Source: Caecitellus pseudoparvulus (lineage: Eukaryota > Bigyra: Bicosoecida). From it: a stretch of DNA of 64,000 bases. The translations under genes were made by a program, and so were the position numbers. Shown in pieces: positions 8,837-19,100 of the stretch; the first letter of the stretch is position 1, and the number at the start of each line of letters is the position of its first letter. The stretch spans positions 1 through 64,000 of the forward strand of contig CBFFRQ010000061.1 of NCBI GenBank assembly GCA_965644315.1, given 5' to 3'. Under the pieces are notes generated by a model. That model saw nothing but the letters and a program-made list of their open reading frames with translations. It did no database searches and was not told the origin of the DNA.

Positions 8837-9083
8837 CCCAACACGCCAAGGCCGAAACCCGCACCCAACTCGCCCAACAGGCGCCGAACGCCTGAACAAC
8901 GACGACAAACATTGAACTACCATGTTCTGAAAAGAACAAGCTTACTTCACATGGTGACTCACCATGCTTTGTGCAAGATATGTGTACGGAGCAAGCGAGC
9001 GCTGTGGCCCGCTTCTTTCAAGGAGCAAGTGTGAGGTGAGTGTGGTGAAAAACAAGAGGCGACAATGCATTGAACTTCCTAAA
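8837..9083. repeat. ~250-bp direct repeat, copy B
   Basis: The same-orientation partner of 4792-5042. It follows about 125 bp after the retrotransposon stop codon and is joined on its right to 'gaaggaggtgac', 30 bp before the end of the next gene. Copies A and B therefore bracket the AT-rich island and the truncated retrotransposon. Confidence 0.9.
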
Positions 9084-9113
9084 GAAGGAGGTGACAAAAT
9101 GCATTCTGAATTG

Positions 9114-10559
9114 CTACTCTTCTTCCGCCGTTCTCTCTTGCAGGGCGGCAACTGACACATCCAAATCATAGGACACTGCTGCTGGTGTCGCCCGCTCACC
9201 ATCATGGCTGAGAGGAGAAGCGACATCACTTTCTATTGTTTGTAGAACAGTGTTTGGGTCGAGCTTGCTGGCGTCCAGTTTGCCAACGACAACCCCCTTT
9301 TTCTGCTTCCAGTGATCGTCTTCTTTCACACCAGACACGAATGTGTCACGATGTACATCCTCGCGTAATATGGAAGAATCGACTAGTCCATGAGCCCACC
9401 TCTTACCACCTGCAAGATCCAACGCGCTCTTCCAAGCATCTTCGAATGCTGCTCTCGTCTCCCCCCTGCTCTCCTTACCGGATCCGTATACTTTCTCTTC
9501 GTTGACCAAAGGATCATACACTTTGTTGTCCTTGAGAAAACTACGTCTAAGATTTGTGATTCGACTTGGGGTGATATCAATGCACCCCACCACATACCTT
9601 GCAGGTACCTCCCCAAACCACACCACCTCGTCGTCTCCCCTTTTTCCCAAGTTTCCATTGGGAAAGATCTGCTTATTCTTTGCCAGCGCATTACGACTCA
9701 CAGCAGCAGCAATTGGAACTTCACAAGGCGCTGGTGAAGAATCCGCAGCAGCCGCAGCAGCCGCAGCAGTCGCACAAGTTCCAACTTCAGTGGATGCAGC
9801 TTCCTGTACCAAGGGTCCCAGATGGCCTCGACGAAGAATATCAGCTAGCTCAGCTAACGGAACACGGATGACGTACACACGGCCTACGACAGTGTCGGTC
9901 TTGAAGGTACCTCCTCCTGCAACAGCACCACGGTGCTCCACCCCAGCTGGATTGAAGCCACCTGTAGCTGCCAAGAAGGCGTGGCGAAGGCTTGTTGAAG
10001 TCGCCACAAAGGGCGAGGCAGGCCCATGGGTCACACCCATTGGCTCTGCCATGCCCTTCATGCCCCCTTTGAGCTTTTCATGGAGTCTTTCGATTGCGGG
10101 GAATGATTCTGTCCGCATGCTACCACACCTCGGTTTGGGGTGAGGAAGTTTGCCTTCGGCGAGCACTTCCATCCACTGGTCATAGCCTTGTTCAAAGTAT
10201 GTGTGAAACACAGCGCCGAAGTAGCTGTATGTGTTCCCCCGCCATATAAGCCTATCGACTTCCCCACGAACAGCATCCACTGCTGTGTGCACAGCACGCA
10301 CCAAGCACTTTCGAGCAGCATCTTCAGGTGTCAGCTGCAGAAATGGAAGAGCTTCTTCTGCCTCAGCCAAGAGCATTTCCTTCAAGCTGGCTGGGGGAAA
10401 CACAAAGCGGGAAAACAAACCCGCACTAAGGCTCTGGCAGGCAAACAGGCGTGACGGGACGTCTGCCTCCGCAAAGTCGGTCCGGTTGATGTGCAGACCC
10501 CGGAAGAGGTATACATACTCCACATCCTCTGCTTTCACTTTCGCACCTTTGGCTGCCAT
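9114..10559 (-). CDS. ADP-ribosyltransferase-fold protein (putative)
   Basis: 481 residues from ATG at 10559. The frame is open further upstream, but that region has no better start. Three widely spaced segments match the R-S-E signature of arginine-type ADP-ribosyltransferase folds: 'YVYLFRGLH' near residue 17 (R), 'FVATSTSLRHAF' near 190 (S-T-S), and 'DDEVVWFGEVPARYVVG' near 310 (acidic strand). 'GRVYVIRVPLAELADI' fits the strand that follows the S-T-S motif. Such enzymes move ADP-ribose from NAD+ to proteins; many relatives are bacterial effectors, others are eukaryotic. A poly-Ala run near residue 275 interrupts the domain. No signal peptide is seen. It lies beside the mobile-element zone, so transfer is possible. 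It could instead be a lineage-specific protein that merely resembles the fold. Confidence 0.55.
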   Translation of the reverse strand: MAAKGAKVKAEDVEYVYLFRGLHINRTDFAEADVPSRLFACQSLSAGLFSRFVFPPASLKEMLLAEAEEALPFLQLTPEDAARKCLVRAVHTAVDAVRGEVDRLIWRGNTYSYFGAVFHTYFEQGYDQWMEVLAEGKLPHPKPRCGSMRTESFPAIERLHEKLKGGMKGMAEPMGVTHGPASPFVATSTSLRHAFLAATGGFNPAGVEHRGAVAGGGTFKTDTVVGRVYVIRVPLAELADILRRGHLGPLVQEAASTEVGTCATAAAAAAAADSSPAPCEVPIAAAVSRNALAKNKQIFPNGNLGKRGDDEVVWFGEVPARYVVGCIDITPSRITNLRRSFLKDNKVYDPLVNEEKVYGSGKESRGETRAAFEDAWKSALDLAGGKRWAHGLVDSSILREDVHRDTFVSGVKEDDHWKQKKGVVVGKLDASKLDPNTVLQTIESDVASPLSHDGERATPAAVSYDLDVSVAALQERTAEEE

Positions 10560-11777
10560 GTCTGCGCTGTGGACAAAGGAAAGTGCAATGAAAAAAGTGC
10601 AACAACGCCACCACGCCAACCTTATACCGCGCTCGCCACTGACCGGAAAGGGTTGGAAGTAAGTGATTAGGCCAACAGAAAAGGTCTTGATGAGTGTTGC
10701 ATGCATGGTAGAAGTTTGATGTTTGGGTTGGTGTGGTGGGTTGTGGCCAGCAAGCGCAGCTGGTGAGCACCTACCGCAACACTCGCCCCCCCTTGCACAA
10801 CGCACAGGCTATACGGTGCACATGCCGGACCCAAGCAGACCGACTGTGTGGCACGCCTATCACATCCACGTGGATTGGCGCTCCCAAACGAATGCCACAC
10901 GAAGGAAGTGGAATCCAGCGGGCCGAGAAGCAGAGCGGAATTTCCGCTCTTGCCACGGTTGCGAGCGTGTGCAGGTCGCTGCACACGCGCGACGAAGAAA
11001 TGGGGCGCAACAAGAACCGGACTGTGCTGACTTTTCGAGATTGAACACAGGCATGACTCTCAGGTGCGCTGGAAGGAGGGTCGGATGCTCAAAAGTCTCA
11101 GCCTGGTTCGTCGAGGTTGTGACGCAGGTTGCTGGTGTGGCGCGCGAAGCAACGACAGCACATTGGCACAGTCACGCCAGGCGGTGGGTGTGAAGGAAAG
11201 GTCGGACACACAAGTGAGCGCTGTTTCAGACTATCGTCCCTTTCCAAGCGATGTCCCACTGTGGCATGCGGCAACAGTGCGACATTGCATCGAATACCTG
11301 GTCTGGTCGAGGCCGTCCAACAGGTGGCACGCTCAGAGAGACACGACCTTGTCCCGCACCGGGAGTCAAAGGGGCACACATGTCACAGTAGGATCTCATC
11401 ACTGATCGCACTGCCCCGCGCGTGTCTGGGGTGTCACGCATGCCCCGCAGACCCTCGTCACGTGGCGGCTGGCACAGCCGCAGTCGGAAGTGTGCCCGAA
11501 AGCACCGTGTAGGGGTGTTTGGACGAAAGTCTGGCAAAAATGCAACGTTGGTGAGTAGGATAAAGCAGCACATCTATCCCACAGCACCGCACTGCGTCTG
11601 GGCTCCACCTGAGACCGCCAGCGAGAGCACTCCACTCCGACTGCGCACACAAGCGTGGAGCTGCGCTGCAAGAGCTGTAGAAGCCACCAACACATTGGCA
11701 TGACAGATGTTGGACTCTTCAAGGCTCCACTGTGCTCTCCATCTCACAGCGGCCTCAGCAAGTCCTCTTCCACGTCA
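10560..11777. other. Intergenic region between the ART-like and kinesin-like genes
   Basis: About 1.2 kb holding the upstream region of the ART-like gene and the 3' flank of the kinesin-like gene. Short frames exist on both strands, none with a recognisable domain, consistent length or typical composition. I see no RNA gene or repeat. A small lineage-specific gene cannot be excluded. Confidence 0.4.
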
Positions 11778-14273
11778 TCACCTATCTGCGTGGTCTACCG
11801 AAGCAGGAGGGCGCACAACAACATCAATAACTTGCGGGGGTTCAGATCTCTGCCTCGGTTGCGCCCCAGCGGGCTTCTGTGCTGAGCCGGTGAGGCGCTG
11901 CCGGGTTGCCGCGTGCCTCGCATTTCGCTTCGCTGCAGCGGCACGCTTGGCTTCGGCTGCTGCAGCTCTTCTTGCTGCGGCAGCTGCGTGGCGTTGTTGC
12001 GCATTGAGGGCTGCTGCTGGCCCTTTCGAGCGCCTTGGCTCGTGGCCAGCGTACTTCCTTCGGACCGTTTGCTTAGTCGAACCACTTGCAGGTGATTCTG
12101 TCGGTTGGCTTGAGGCAGCTGGTCTCGGCAGTTTGGACTTCGGGGGATCGTGTGCGTTGTGAACTGGAGGGGTTGATGGAGGGGCACCGTCTACCTTGGA
12201 TGATGTCAAGTAGGACTCCAGCTTCGCGAGATGCGCAAGCAGGGCTTTCTTTTCTTGCTTCATGGCGGCCGCGACTGCCCCCATGGCTGCTAGTGTCGCC
12301 TGCGTCTTGCTTTCAGCTACTCTGCAGCTCTGCAGCTCTTGCGTGGCCATGCCAAGCTGGCGTGTGAGCTCTTTTGCAGCCCCCCTTGCCTCATCCCGTT
12401 CTGTACGAGCTTTCCTTAGCTCAGCCAATTCGCCGTCTAATAGCCCAGAGTCTGACGATCCCGAGGCACCAGCACTTCGCAAAACATCGGGAGAGCCCAG
12501 GCTGCACTGCACCCCAGTTGCACACAGGCGCATGGAGTCCGAACTGCTCGGCTTGGCACTCAGTGCAGCGTGGTCTTCACCTCCTTCAGGCTTGGACGAG
12601 CAATGCAGCGGGGTCCAGAATGGTAAGTGTCGCATCTGACTCAAGCTATCCAAGACTTGCACGCTATCCACATGACTCTTTGGGCGCTCAGGAAGGAGAC
12701 CGATCACAGACACGGGCCCCGAGGTTGGGCACAGGGCAGCCAACACACTCTGCAGCAACGTCCCCTGTCCGATCACTGGGACTGGTCGTTGTCTTGGCCA
12801 TGAAAGCGCAGAGAACAGTGCACCCAGAACTCGGTCGTTAAAGGTAAACCCCTCACACAACCTCTGGCTTTTTCGTCCAGGAGTGATGTCCCGATTTGTG
12901 GCACTTCCCAAGTCCAAGTGCATGAAGAGAAGCCTCGTCGATGGAGCACACTGGGCGCTTGAGGAAGACGTGCCAGAACTGCCACAAGCCTGTTCTTTCC
13001 AGGTCCGGCGAACCTCAACGTGGATGAACGTGTGCCGAGGAGCACCGATTCCAGCTTGAGACGGCCCGCTGGCGCCAAAGCTTTGCTCAAGCGCGCGGCG
13101 AAGCAGCCCAGTTGCCTGTGCTGGGGAATCAACTTCACAAGCGACAAGCTTGGGGTAGACTCTTGAGTGTCGTAGTTTAGGGTGGCCACCTGCAATGCTT
13201 GCCGAAAGTCGTCCAAGCACATCTTTCACCTCCCCACCACAAGCCTGCACAGCAGACACGCTCACTTGCACATTGGCTGGGCCTTGTGGCATCCCGCTCA
13301 TACTATCAGCTTGTCCATGGTCACCATCCACCACAGCTCCATGTGCAGCCTGCGACGTCTTCATCAGATCTAGCAGCGAATGCAGAGCTTGAGGGAGAAG
13401 ACCAGAGTCTCCCTCCTCGCTGCCAAGCAGCATCCGCAACCCATCGCACTCCTTGGTTGAGCACACAGCGACAGTTGCTGGAGTGCCTCGTTGCACCTCT
13501 TGGATGAGAGGCTCTACGGCCGAGAATAGTTCAACTTGTGACGCTCTCGGCTGAAAAACCTTGTCAAACGCGAAACTGCGCACTTCGCCCTCTGCCCCAG
13601 AGACGCTCACACGCCCATCACCATCTTCTGAAACTAACGCTGATCCGTCAGCCCCACCAACTCCAGAACTAGGAAAAATCTTGCAGAATACCCCTAGCGC
13701 CCTGCTGCTGAAATTCGTTGATTCGCAGCCCAGCTGAGAAGAGCGCTGCAGGAACTCAGGGATCTGCCACTCGGCGCCAGCGACTCCAAGCGCACCATCC
13801 CCATCAGACTGCTCTTCAGAGCAGTCTCTCTCCTTGCCGTGCGATTCAGTCGGTCGCTCAGGCAGGGTAGTGGGCGGCGGATGTCCTGTAGCCTCCTCCA
13901 CGGGCAACCTTGGACCACATGCCTGCGTGCCGCCTTTTCCCTGACACTGTTCTGCGTCGATACGAGAGCACGTCTCGCGCACGCGATCACGCATGAGACG
14001 TGCTGACTCTCTTGCTTCATTTGCAGCCGCCAGCACCTTGCCGAGCTCTGCCTGATGCTGCTCCTTTAGCAACTGGAGCTGAGCAGCAACATCGTCCTCG
14101 GCAGCCGTCGCCCTTTCCAGCGCTGAGTGCAAGTCTAGCTTTGCCAATGACAGCTCCTCGGAAAGAGCCTCTTCAATTTCATTGCTGAGCTGCTGGAACT
14201 CTGCAAGCTCCTCCTGCAGTCGAGGAAGGCGGGCAATATGTGCAGCGCACCAAGTGCAGTGCACCAGCGCCAT
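11778..14273 (-). CDS. Kinesin-like protein with degenerate nucleotide-binding site
   Basis: 831 residues from ATG at 14273, without introns. Order: N-terminal coiled coil (about 15-110), acidic linker, kinesin-fold domain (about 190-550), second coiled coil (about 610-690), and an Ala/Lys/Arg-rich basic tail. The fold is identified by 'GVFCKIFPSS', 'FAFDKVFQPRASQVELFSAV', 'LGALFSALS' and the end block 'SVIGLLPERPKSHVDSVQVL'. The P-loop position aligns without gaps to canonical kinesins but reads STKECDGL instead of GQTGSGKT. Switch I lacks SSRSH (GAPRH instead), and switch II reads HLDLGSA rather than DLAGSE. ATP hydrolysis is therefore unlikely. It may act as a non-motor partner or microtubule-binding scaffold, as Vik1/Cik1 do in yeast. 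Additional 5' exons are possible. Confidence 0.75.
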   Translation of the reverse strand: MALVHCTWCAAHIARLPRLQEELAEFQQLSNEIEEALSEELSLAKLDLHSALERATAAEDDVAAQLQLLKEQHQAELGKVLAAANEARESARLMRDRVRETCSRIDAEQCQGKGGTQACGPRLPVEEATGHPPPTTLPERPTESHGKERDCSEEQSDGDGALGVAGAEWQIPEFLQRSSQLGCESTNFSSRALGVFCKIFPSSGVGGADGSALVSEDGDGRVSVSGAEGEVRSFAFDKVFQPRASQVELFSAVEPLIQEVQRGTPATVAVCSTKECDGLRMLLGSEEGDSGLLPQALHSLLDLMKTSQAAHGAVVDGDHGQADSMSGMPQGPANVQVSVSAVQACGGEVKDVLGRLSASIAGGHPKLRHSRVYPKLVACEVDSPAQATGLLRRALEQSFGASGPSQAGIGAPRHTFIHVEVRRTWKEQACGSSGTSSSSAQCAPSTRLLFMHLDLGSATNRDITPGRKSQRLCEGFTFNDRVLGALFSALSWPRQRPVPVIGQGTLLQSVLAALCPTSGPVSVIGLLPERPKSHVDSVQVLDSLSQMRHLPFWTPLHCSSKPEGGEDHAALSAKPSSSDSMRLCATGVQCSLGSPDVLRSAGASGSSDSGLLDGELAELRKARTERDEARGAAKELTRQLGMATQELQSCRVAESKTQATLAAMGAVAAAMKQEKKALLAHLAKLESYLTSSKVDGAPPSTPPVHNAHDPPKSKLPRPAASSQPTESPASGSTKQTVRRKYAGHEPRRSKGPAAALNAQQRHAAAAARRAAAAEAKRAAAAKRNARHAATRQRLTGSAQKPAGAQPRQRSEPPQVIDVVVRPPASVDHADR

Positions 14274-14774
14274 CCTCCCAACCTAGACACCCACCTGCAG
14301 CGATGCCACCTGTGCTTCAGCCGACAGTGCTCGTGACTGCCATGATATATCACCTTCCTCACCTTCCATGCCAGGTTCCGGCGGGCGTGCACGAGGGGCA
14401 GCTGGCTCTTCACTCCCACCCCTGGCTCACTGGCCACGTCCAACGGCAGCGCGTGCCGTCAAGACTGCTGCCTTGACGCCCAAGAGACGCGCCCCAAACA
14501 CAATCCCCGCATTTCAAAACATTTGCACTCAATGCCACACTTTGTATTCTTACTGCAAAGTCAGAGTGGATGTCCGTCCCAGGAGCGGGCCAGTCTCGCA
14601 CATGCTGCTCAATCACATTGCCACCCACCAATCTCTCGCTTGCATTCAACCCAACAACCAACACCAAACACAGAACCCCTTCCACAAATCTACCTCTCTG
14701 CTCGACCCAAGCGCGCCCCTGGCTTCTCCGCCAAGTCCTGAACTCTGCAGCAGCACAAGCCACCATAGTGCACC
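14274..14774. other. Intergenic region upstream of the kinesin-like gene
   Basis: 501 bp between the RMND1-like stop (14775) and the kinesin-like start (14273), both on the minus strand. It should contain the kinesin-like promoter. No conserved element or RNA gene is recognised. Confidence 0.4.
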
Positions 14775-15879
14775 TCACCCTGCCGAAGCCATCAGGAACG
14801 CGAGCAGGCGGGTGTGCAGCCCCGCATTTAAACATGACAAGATGAGCTCTGCTGCAACGAGGCCCACGATGAGGCGCTCCAAGTACAGGGACGTCTGCCC
14901 CTTTTTCGTTTCCAAGGCGTACTTGATGCTCTCCGCAACATACTCCAGCTTGCGCGTGAGCTCCTGGTACCGCTGACTGAGGTCTAGTTCCTCCGCCAGC
15001 TCGTCGTGCAAGGTGGCATATTGCTCCTCTTTCCAGGCTGTGCTGCCTGGGCGTACCGTGGAGCGCAGGCCGGACAGCATGATTTGGTTCGAAATGGCGC
15101 TGACGTCGCCCAGGCGGCGGTACAGCCCCGCCGAGGACACCTTCAAGCTGCCCATCACGTGCTGTTGGGTGCCGAAAAGGACGCCTCGGAGCCATCCTCC
15201 AGACGCCAGGTCCACTTCTTTGTCCAGGGCGGCGTTCACTTCACCCACCACTTCGTGCAGCGAGTCCACCTGCGCCTCGAAGAAGGCAAGGTTCACCGTC
15301 TGCGCCATGCAGCTGCTGATGATGCGCAGCGCGTCCGTGTCCAGAGTGTGCACGTGCAGTGCACCACGGTGTATGAAGCATGGCGAGGCCTTCTCAGGGT
15401 CCACCACCAGGCGCAGCTCTGCGGGCAAAATGCTCGAGCGCTTGCATCGCCGCCCTCACGCAAAGCAGCACGAAGGCCTCACCTTCTGACACCCTCCTTT
15501 GGCCAGAGGGCAGTGGCACTGTCGTGGCATGCCACAGGGCCGCTTCAAGATCATGGTCCACGCTGTTTCCATCCGCATTCACGCGCACGACGCTGCCTCG
15601 GCGCGACACGCCGAGCATGGCGGGCATGCCGGGCAGCGCCTCGACGCGGGTGTGGTGGGAGTAGTACGAATCATGGTCAATGTCGAAGAACACCCAGTCT
15701 CGATCCATGCGGTGTGAGTACGTGCCGTGCTTCCTGTGCAAAAGGCGGGGGCGCGAGCGCGTGCCGCCCATGGTCCACGCCAGTCCAAACCGGCAGCACG
15801 CTCACCATTTGCTTCGGACGTGCTGCACGAGATCGGGGAGGCTCACGGCCCGAGCTGCATAAGTCGCCTGCACAAACAT
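14775..15879 (-). CDS. RMND1/DUF155 family membrane protein
   Basis: Three exons join in frame: 15879-15806, 15733-15483 and 15418-14775 (introns 72 and 64 bp, GT..AG), giving 322 residues. DUF155 proteins (RMND1 in mitochondria, yeast Rmd1/Rmd8) have a beta-rich N-terminal part and a C-terminal helical hairpin ending in a membrane segment. Visible here are 'DWVFFDIDHDSYYS' in the N-terminal half, 'CMAQTVNLAFFEAQVDSL' in the middle, then 'DLSQRYQELTRKLEYVAES' and 'ERLIVGLVAAELILSCLNAG' at the C-terminus, the family's most conserved block. RMND1 supports mitochondrial translation as an inner-membrane complex, but the subgroup cannot be fixed here. The start at 15879 is the first ATG of the frame before 'FVQATYAARAV'; an upstream exon carrying a targeting peptide is possible. 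Confidence 0.75.
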
Positions 15880-16184
15880 GTCACCGCTCTCTACGTTCCA
15901 TGCTTGCTGCGAGCAGTCACGTCTGCAGCTGGCAATAGGCCAGCCGAAGCGAAGCTGCCTGCTGCTGCGAAACGCTTGCGAAACGAGCGCCGCCATTCTC
16001 GCATCTGCGACAGCACACCAGGCTTCCATAGAGCACACACCAGGCGAAGCTTCATGAATCCCCTTGTTCAATACAATTATGGCCACACTTGGCAGACTTT
16101 CAGGTGCTCTCCAGTAGCCCCCTTCGAATCTCGCTTGCATTGGTGAAACAGCCCACCTCACATCACACACCACACGCCCACGCA
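15880..16184. other. Intergenic region
   Basis: 305 bp between the WW-protein stop and the RMND1-like start, both minus strand. It is likely the promoter and 5' leader of the latter, possibly with a small 5' exon. Nothing else is recognised. Confidence 0.35.
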
Positions 16185-19100
16185 CTACTCCTCCGACGCC
16201 TCTGCCGCCTGCAGCGCTTCGTCGAAGCTCCCATACGCCTCTTCAAACTGGTAGTTCCACAGGGTCTCCTCCGTGACTGGGTTGTACCAGTACGTCTCGT
16301 CCTCGTCGCCGGGATCTGACGCGAAGCGCTGCCAGTCGCCCCACTCCGCCAGCACTTCCTGCCCCTCCTCCTCTGCAAGTTCCTCATCTTCCCCATCAAA
16401 GAACGATGGGACACCGTCTTGCTCGCCTCCGGACGCATCGGCAGGGTACCACTCGCCGTCTTCCCCCCAGTACCCCTCCGCCGCCTCTTCACCCCCCTGC
16501 CACTCTCCGCCCGCTTCCTCAGCCCCGTGCCACTCCCCGCCCCCAATGTCCACTGCAACACAATGCTCTGGACTACCCCCGCCATCACGCTCTGCCTCAC
16601 TGGGGTCTTCCACCGCAGCCTCCGTCGCCTGGTGCGACATGCGTTTGCCTCGTGTCGTTGAAGCACGTTTGTTCTTGTACGCTGCCAGCGGGTTGTGGGC
16701 TGACACCTTGCCGCCTGTCCCCCCTCGATCCACAGGCTTGCGACTGCTGCAGCAGGCACAGCAGCTGCCCAGGGCCGCCGATATCCTCGCCCACACACCT
16801 TCGTCCTTGGCTGCGTCCTCCTCCCCTTGTTCACCTGTTTTGTCGCCGGCTGCCCCTTGGCTCCCAGAGCTGGCTGCCGCGCCACCCGCACTGTGCAGCG
16901 GGTTGCTGTACTGGCTCAGGGCACGGGGCCTGCCGGCATCGTCCTCCGTCGCCATGCCACTGCTGAAGAAGCCCTCCCCATCACCATCGCTGTCACTGTC
17001 TGCCTCCTCCGCCCCGTCACTCACATACTGCCGCATGAGAGCTTGCTGGGCGCGAGTGGGCACGAAGCCGTCAGGCTGCGTCCAGGCCGCCTCGCCGGTG
17101 CTCTTGTTCAGGAAGTAGGGCAGTTCGTAGGACGGGTGGATGTGCACGTCCCACAGCTCGCCCGGCAAGGGGTCGATGCCGCGGGGGCGGTTGGGGCGGC
17201 GCTCCCCTGTGATCTTGTTCACGTACACGCGCCAGCCCTTCTGGGGGTGCGCCGAGATGCTCCACGCTCGGTCGATTTCCTCCTGGCGAGCCTCCACTTC
17301 GTCCAGAATGGAGGGACGCGTGTACTCCACTGCCCGCGTGGACGTGTTGAACCAGTACGTCTGCCCAGTGTCTGGGTGCTGCTTGGTCTCCCAGGCGCTG
17401 GCTTGTTTCTGCAGCTTTGACAGCGCTCGCATGGCTGCAGCATCGCCAGAGGCAGCACCCGCACCTCCGTCCGCTGCCGTCGCTGTGCTGCCCTGGGCAG
17501 GCGCTTTGGCAGCCCCACCCCCCCCTGACACGCTGTTCGCCCACCCCATGACCATGTCCACGAACCCCGTAAAGCCGCTGCTACTGGGGGCATCTCTCGC
17601 TCGCTTGGCCGCCTCAGACAGCTCCGACGTGCTGTGACTCCGCCGGGTGCGGGGCTTCTGGCTGCCCTCTCCCTCAGCAGACCGCCCACCTCCCCCCTTC
17701 CCGCTGCCGCCTGACTGCACACCTTTGAAGGACGAGGACCGCCGCCTTGGGCCCGTGGAGCGCTGAGCTTCCTTGCTATCCCTCTGTCCTGCAGCGCTGT
17801 CACTGCTCTTGCTGCTCGCCTGGGCCTGCCTCGCCTTCCAATCCGCCAACGCTCGTTCAGGCACCCCCATGCTCTGCAGCTTCACGACACTCGCCCTTGG
17901 AGCACGCTTACCACCATGGGCCCTCCCTGGTGCTGTCATGCGCCCTGGTGACTTGGCAGGCGTCGGTCCCCGAGCACCACGGGGGGCGCTCTGCTGCAGT
18001 GCCAAGTTCCGGGTGCTGGCCATGCGCAAGGTGAGGCGCTGCCCCAGCTTGGAAATGCCCGACAGGCGGATGTTGCTCTTGGAGAAGTTCTTCTTCAGGC
18101 GCTCGGCGATCTCCAGGTCCTTGGCTGCCTTGTACACGTCCACTGCCACCAGCACGACAGCCAGCAACAGGAACACCGCCGCGCCAGTGACGGCGAGGGC
18201 TGCGAGGGTTATGCCGATGCCTGCCCGGCCCTCCACGCCTTGTCCTGCAAACAGCAAGCCCACGAGAAGCATGAAAGTTGTGACGATGAGACTGAGACTT
18301 TCCAGCTGCTGCTGGCGCAAGTCGACAAAGGGCTGCAGCGAGAAGTGCAGCACAAGCGCTGCGCCCATGATGAGCAGGCCCACAAACACTCGAATGGCGG
18401 CCATGTCAGTGCCGACAATGAGGGAGCCCACCGACACGAGCAGAGCCTTCTTCAACATCTGCACGCTTTCATACCACGCCACCTCTGTGCGGTAGCCGCT
18501 GTACAGGAACTCGTACTTGCGCCGCACAGAGTCCTTGTCCAGGCGATGCCTGAGGCTGTGCAGCAGGTAAGCAGAGCCAGCTGGAAAGCCGACTGAGATG
18601 AAGATGATTTGAAAGATGGCGAGTCCAAGGCTCGCATTGTGCTCGGGTGTACCGCAGCGCAGGGAGTAGTCTGTGGCCAAGTACTCCGTCCCGCCCACGG
18701 TAGTGCAGGCAATGCTGCCCATGGCTTGCTGGGAGATGCTGGGGTACATCAGGAACAACAAGAGCAGTGATACGGTGCTGAAAGCGGCCATGGGAGACGT
18801 GCCGGCCACTTGCAGTGGCGCGGGGGGCGGCAGCTCCTCCACGGTCGCTCCCGCCTCGATCTGCCCCTGCCATGCCTGCACCTTGGCCCTGTGCTGCCAC
18901 ATGACCACCCCGATGGCGACAGCGGGAATGGACAGCATGATGATGGGCATCAGGAAGAAGAAGAGCTGCAGTTGGAAGGCGTCCCACTGCAGGGCACAGT
19001 CCATGAAGCTGGCCCGGGTGCTGAGACTGCCTGCCGTGCCGGCGAAGTTGAAGAACCCGCGGATGGACGCAGGCCAACGCAGGTCAAATCCAAGCAGCAC

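Larger units (their letters stand above)
6674..9083 (+). mobile_element. 5'-truncated non-LTR (LINE-type) retrotransposon
   Basis: The element begins at or inside the foldback arm and keeps only the end of its reverse-transcriptase ORF, followed by a putative 3' untranslated region that may include copy B of the ~250-bp repeat (8837-9083). 5' truncation is the usual outcome of target-primed reverse transcription. I see no clear poly(A) tail or flanking target-site duplication; the end at 9083 is inferred from where similarity between copies A and B stops. Confidence 0.7.

Noticed and set aside
1-9083. CRISPR array or prokaryotic operon reading of the repeats
   Set aside because: Telomere, introns and eukaryotic genes rule this out; the repeats are tandem or inverted elements without spacer structure.
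4792-9083. The ~250-bp repeats as LTRs or a target-site duplication of the virus-like element
   Set aside because: They do not show LTR-type ends, a primer-binding site or a gag-pol between them, and 250 bp is far too long for a virophage or polinton integrase duplication.
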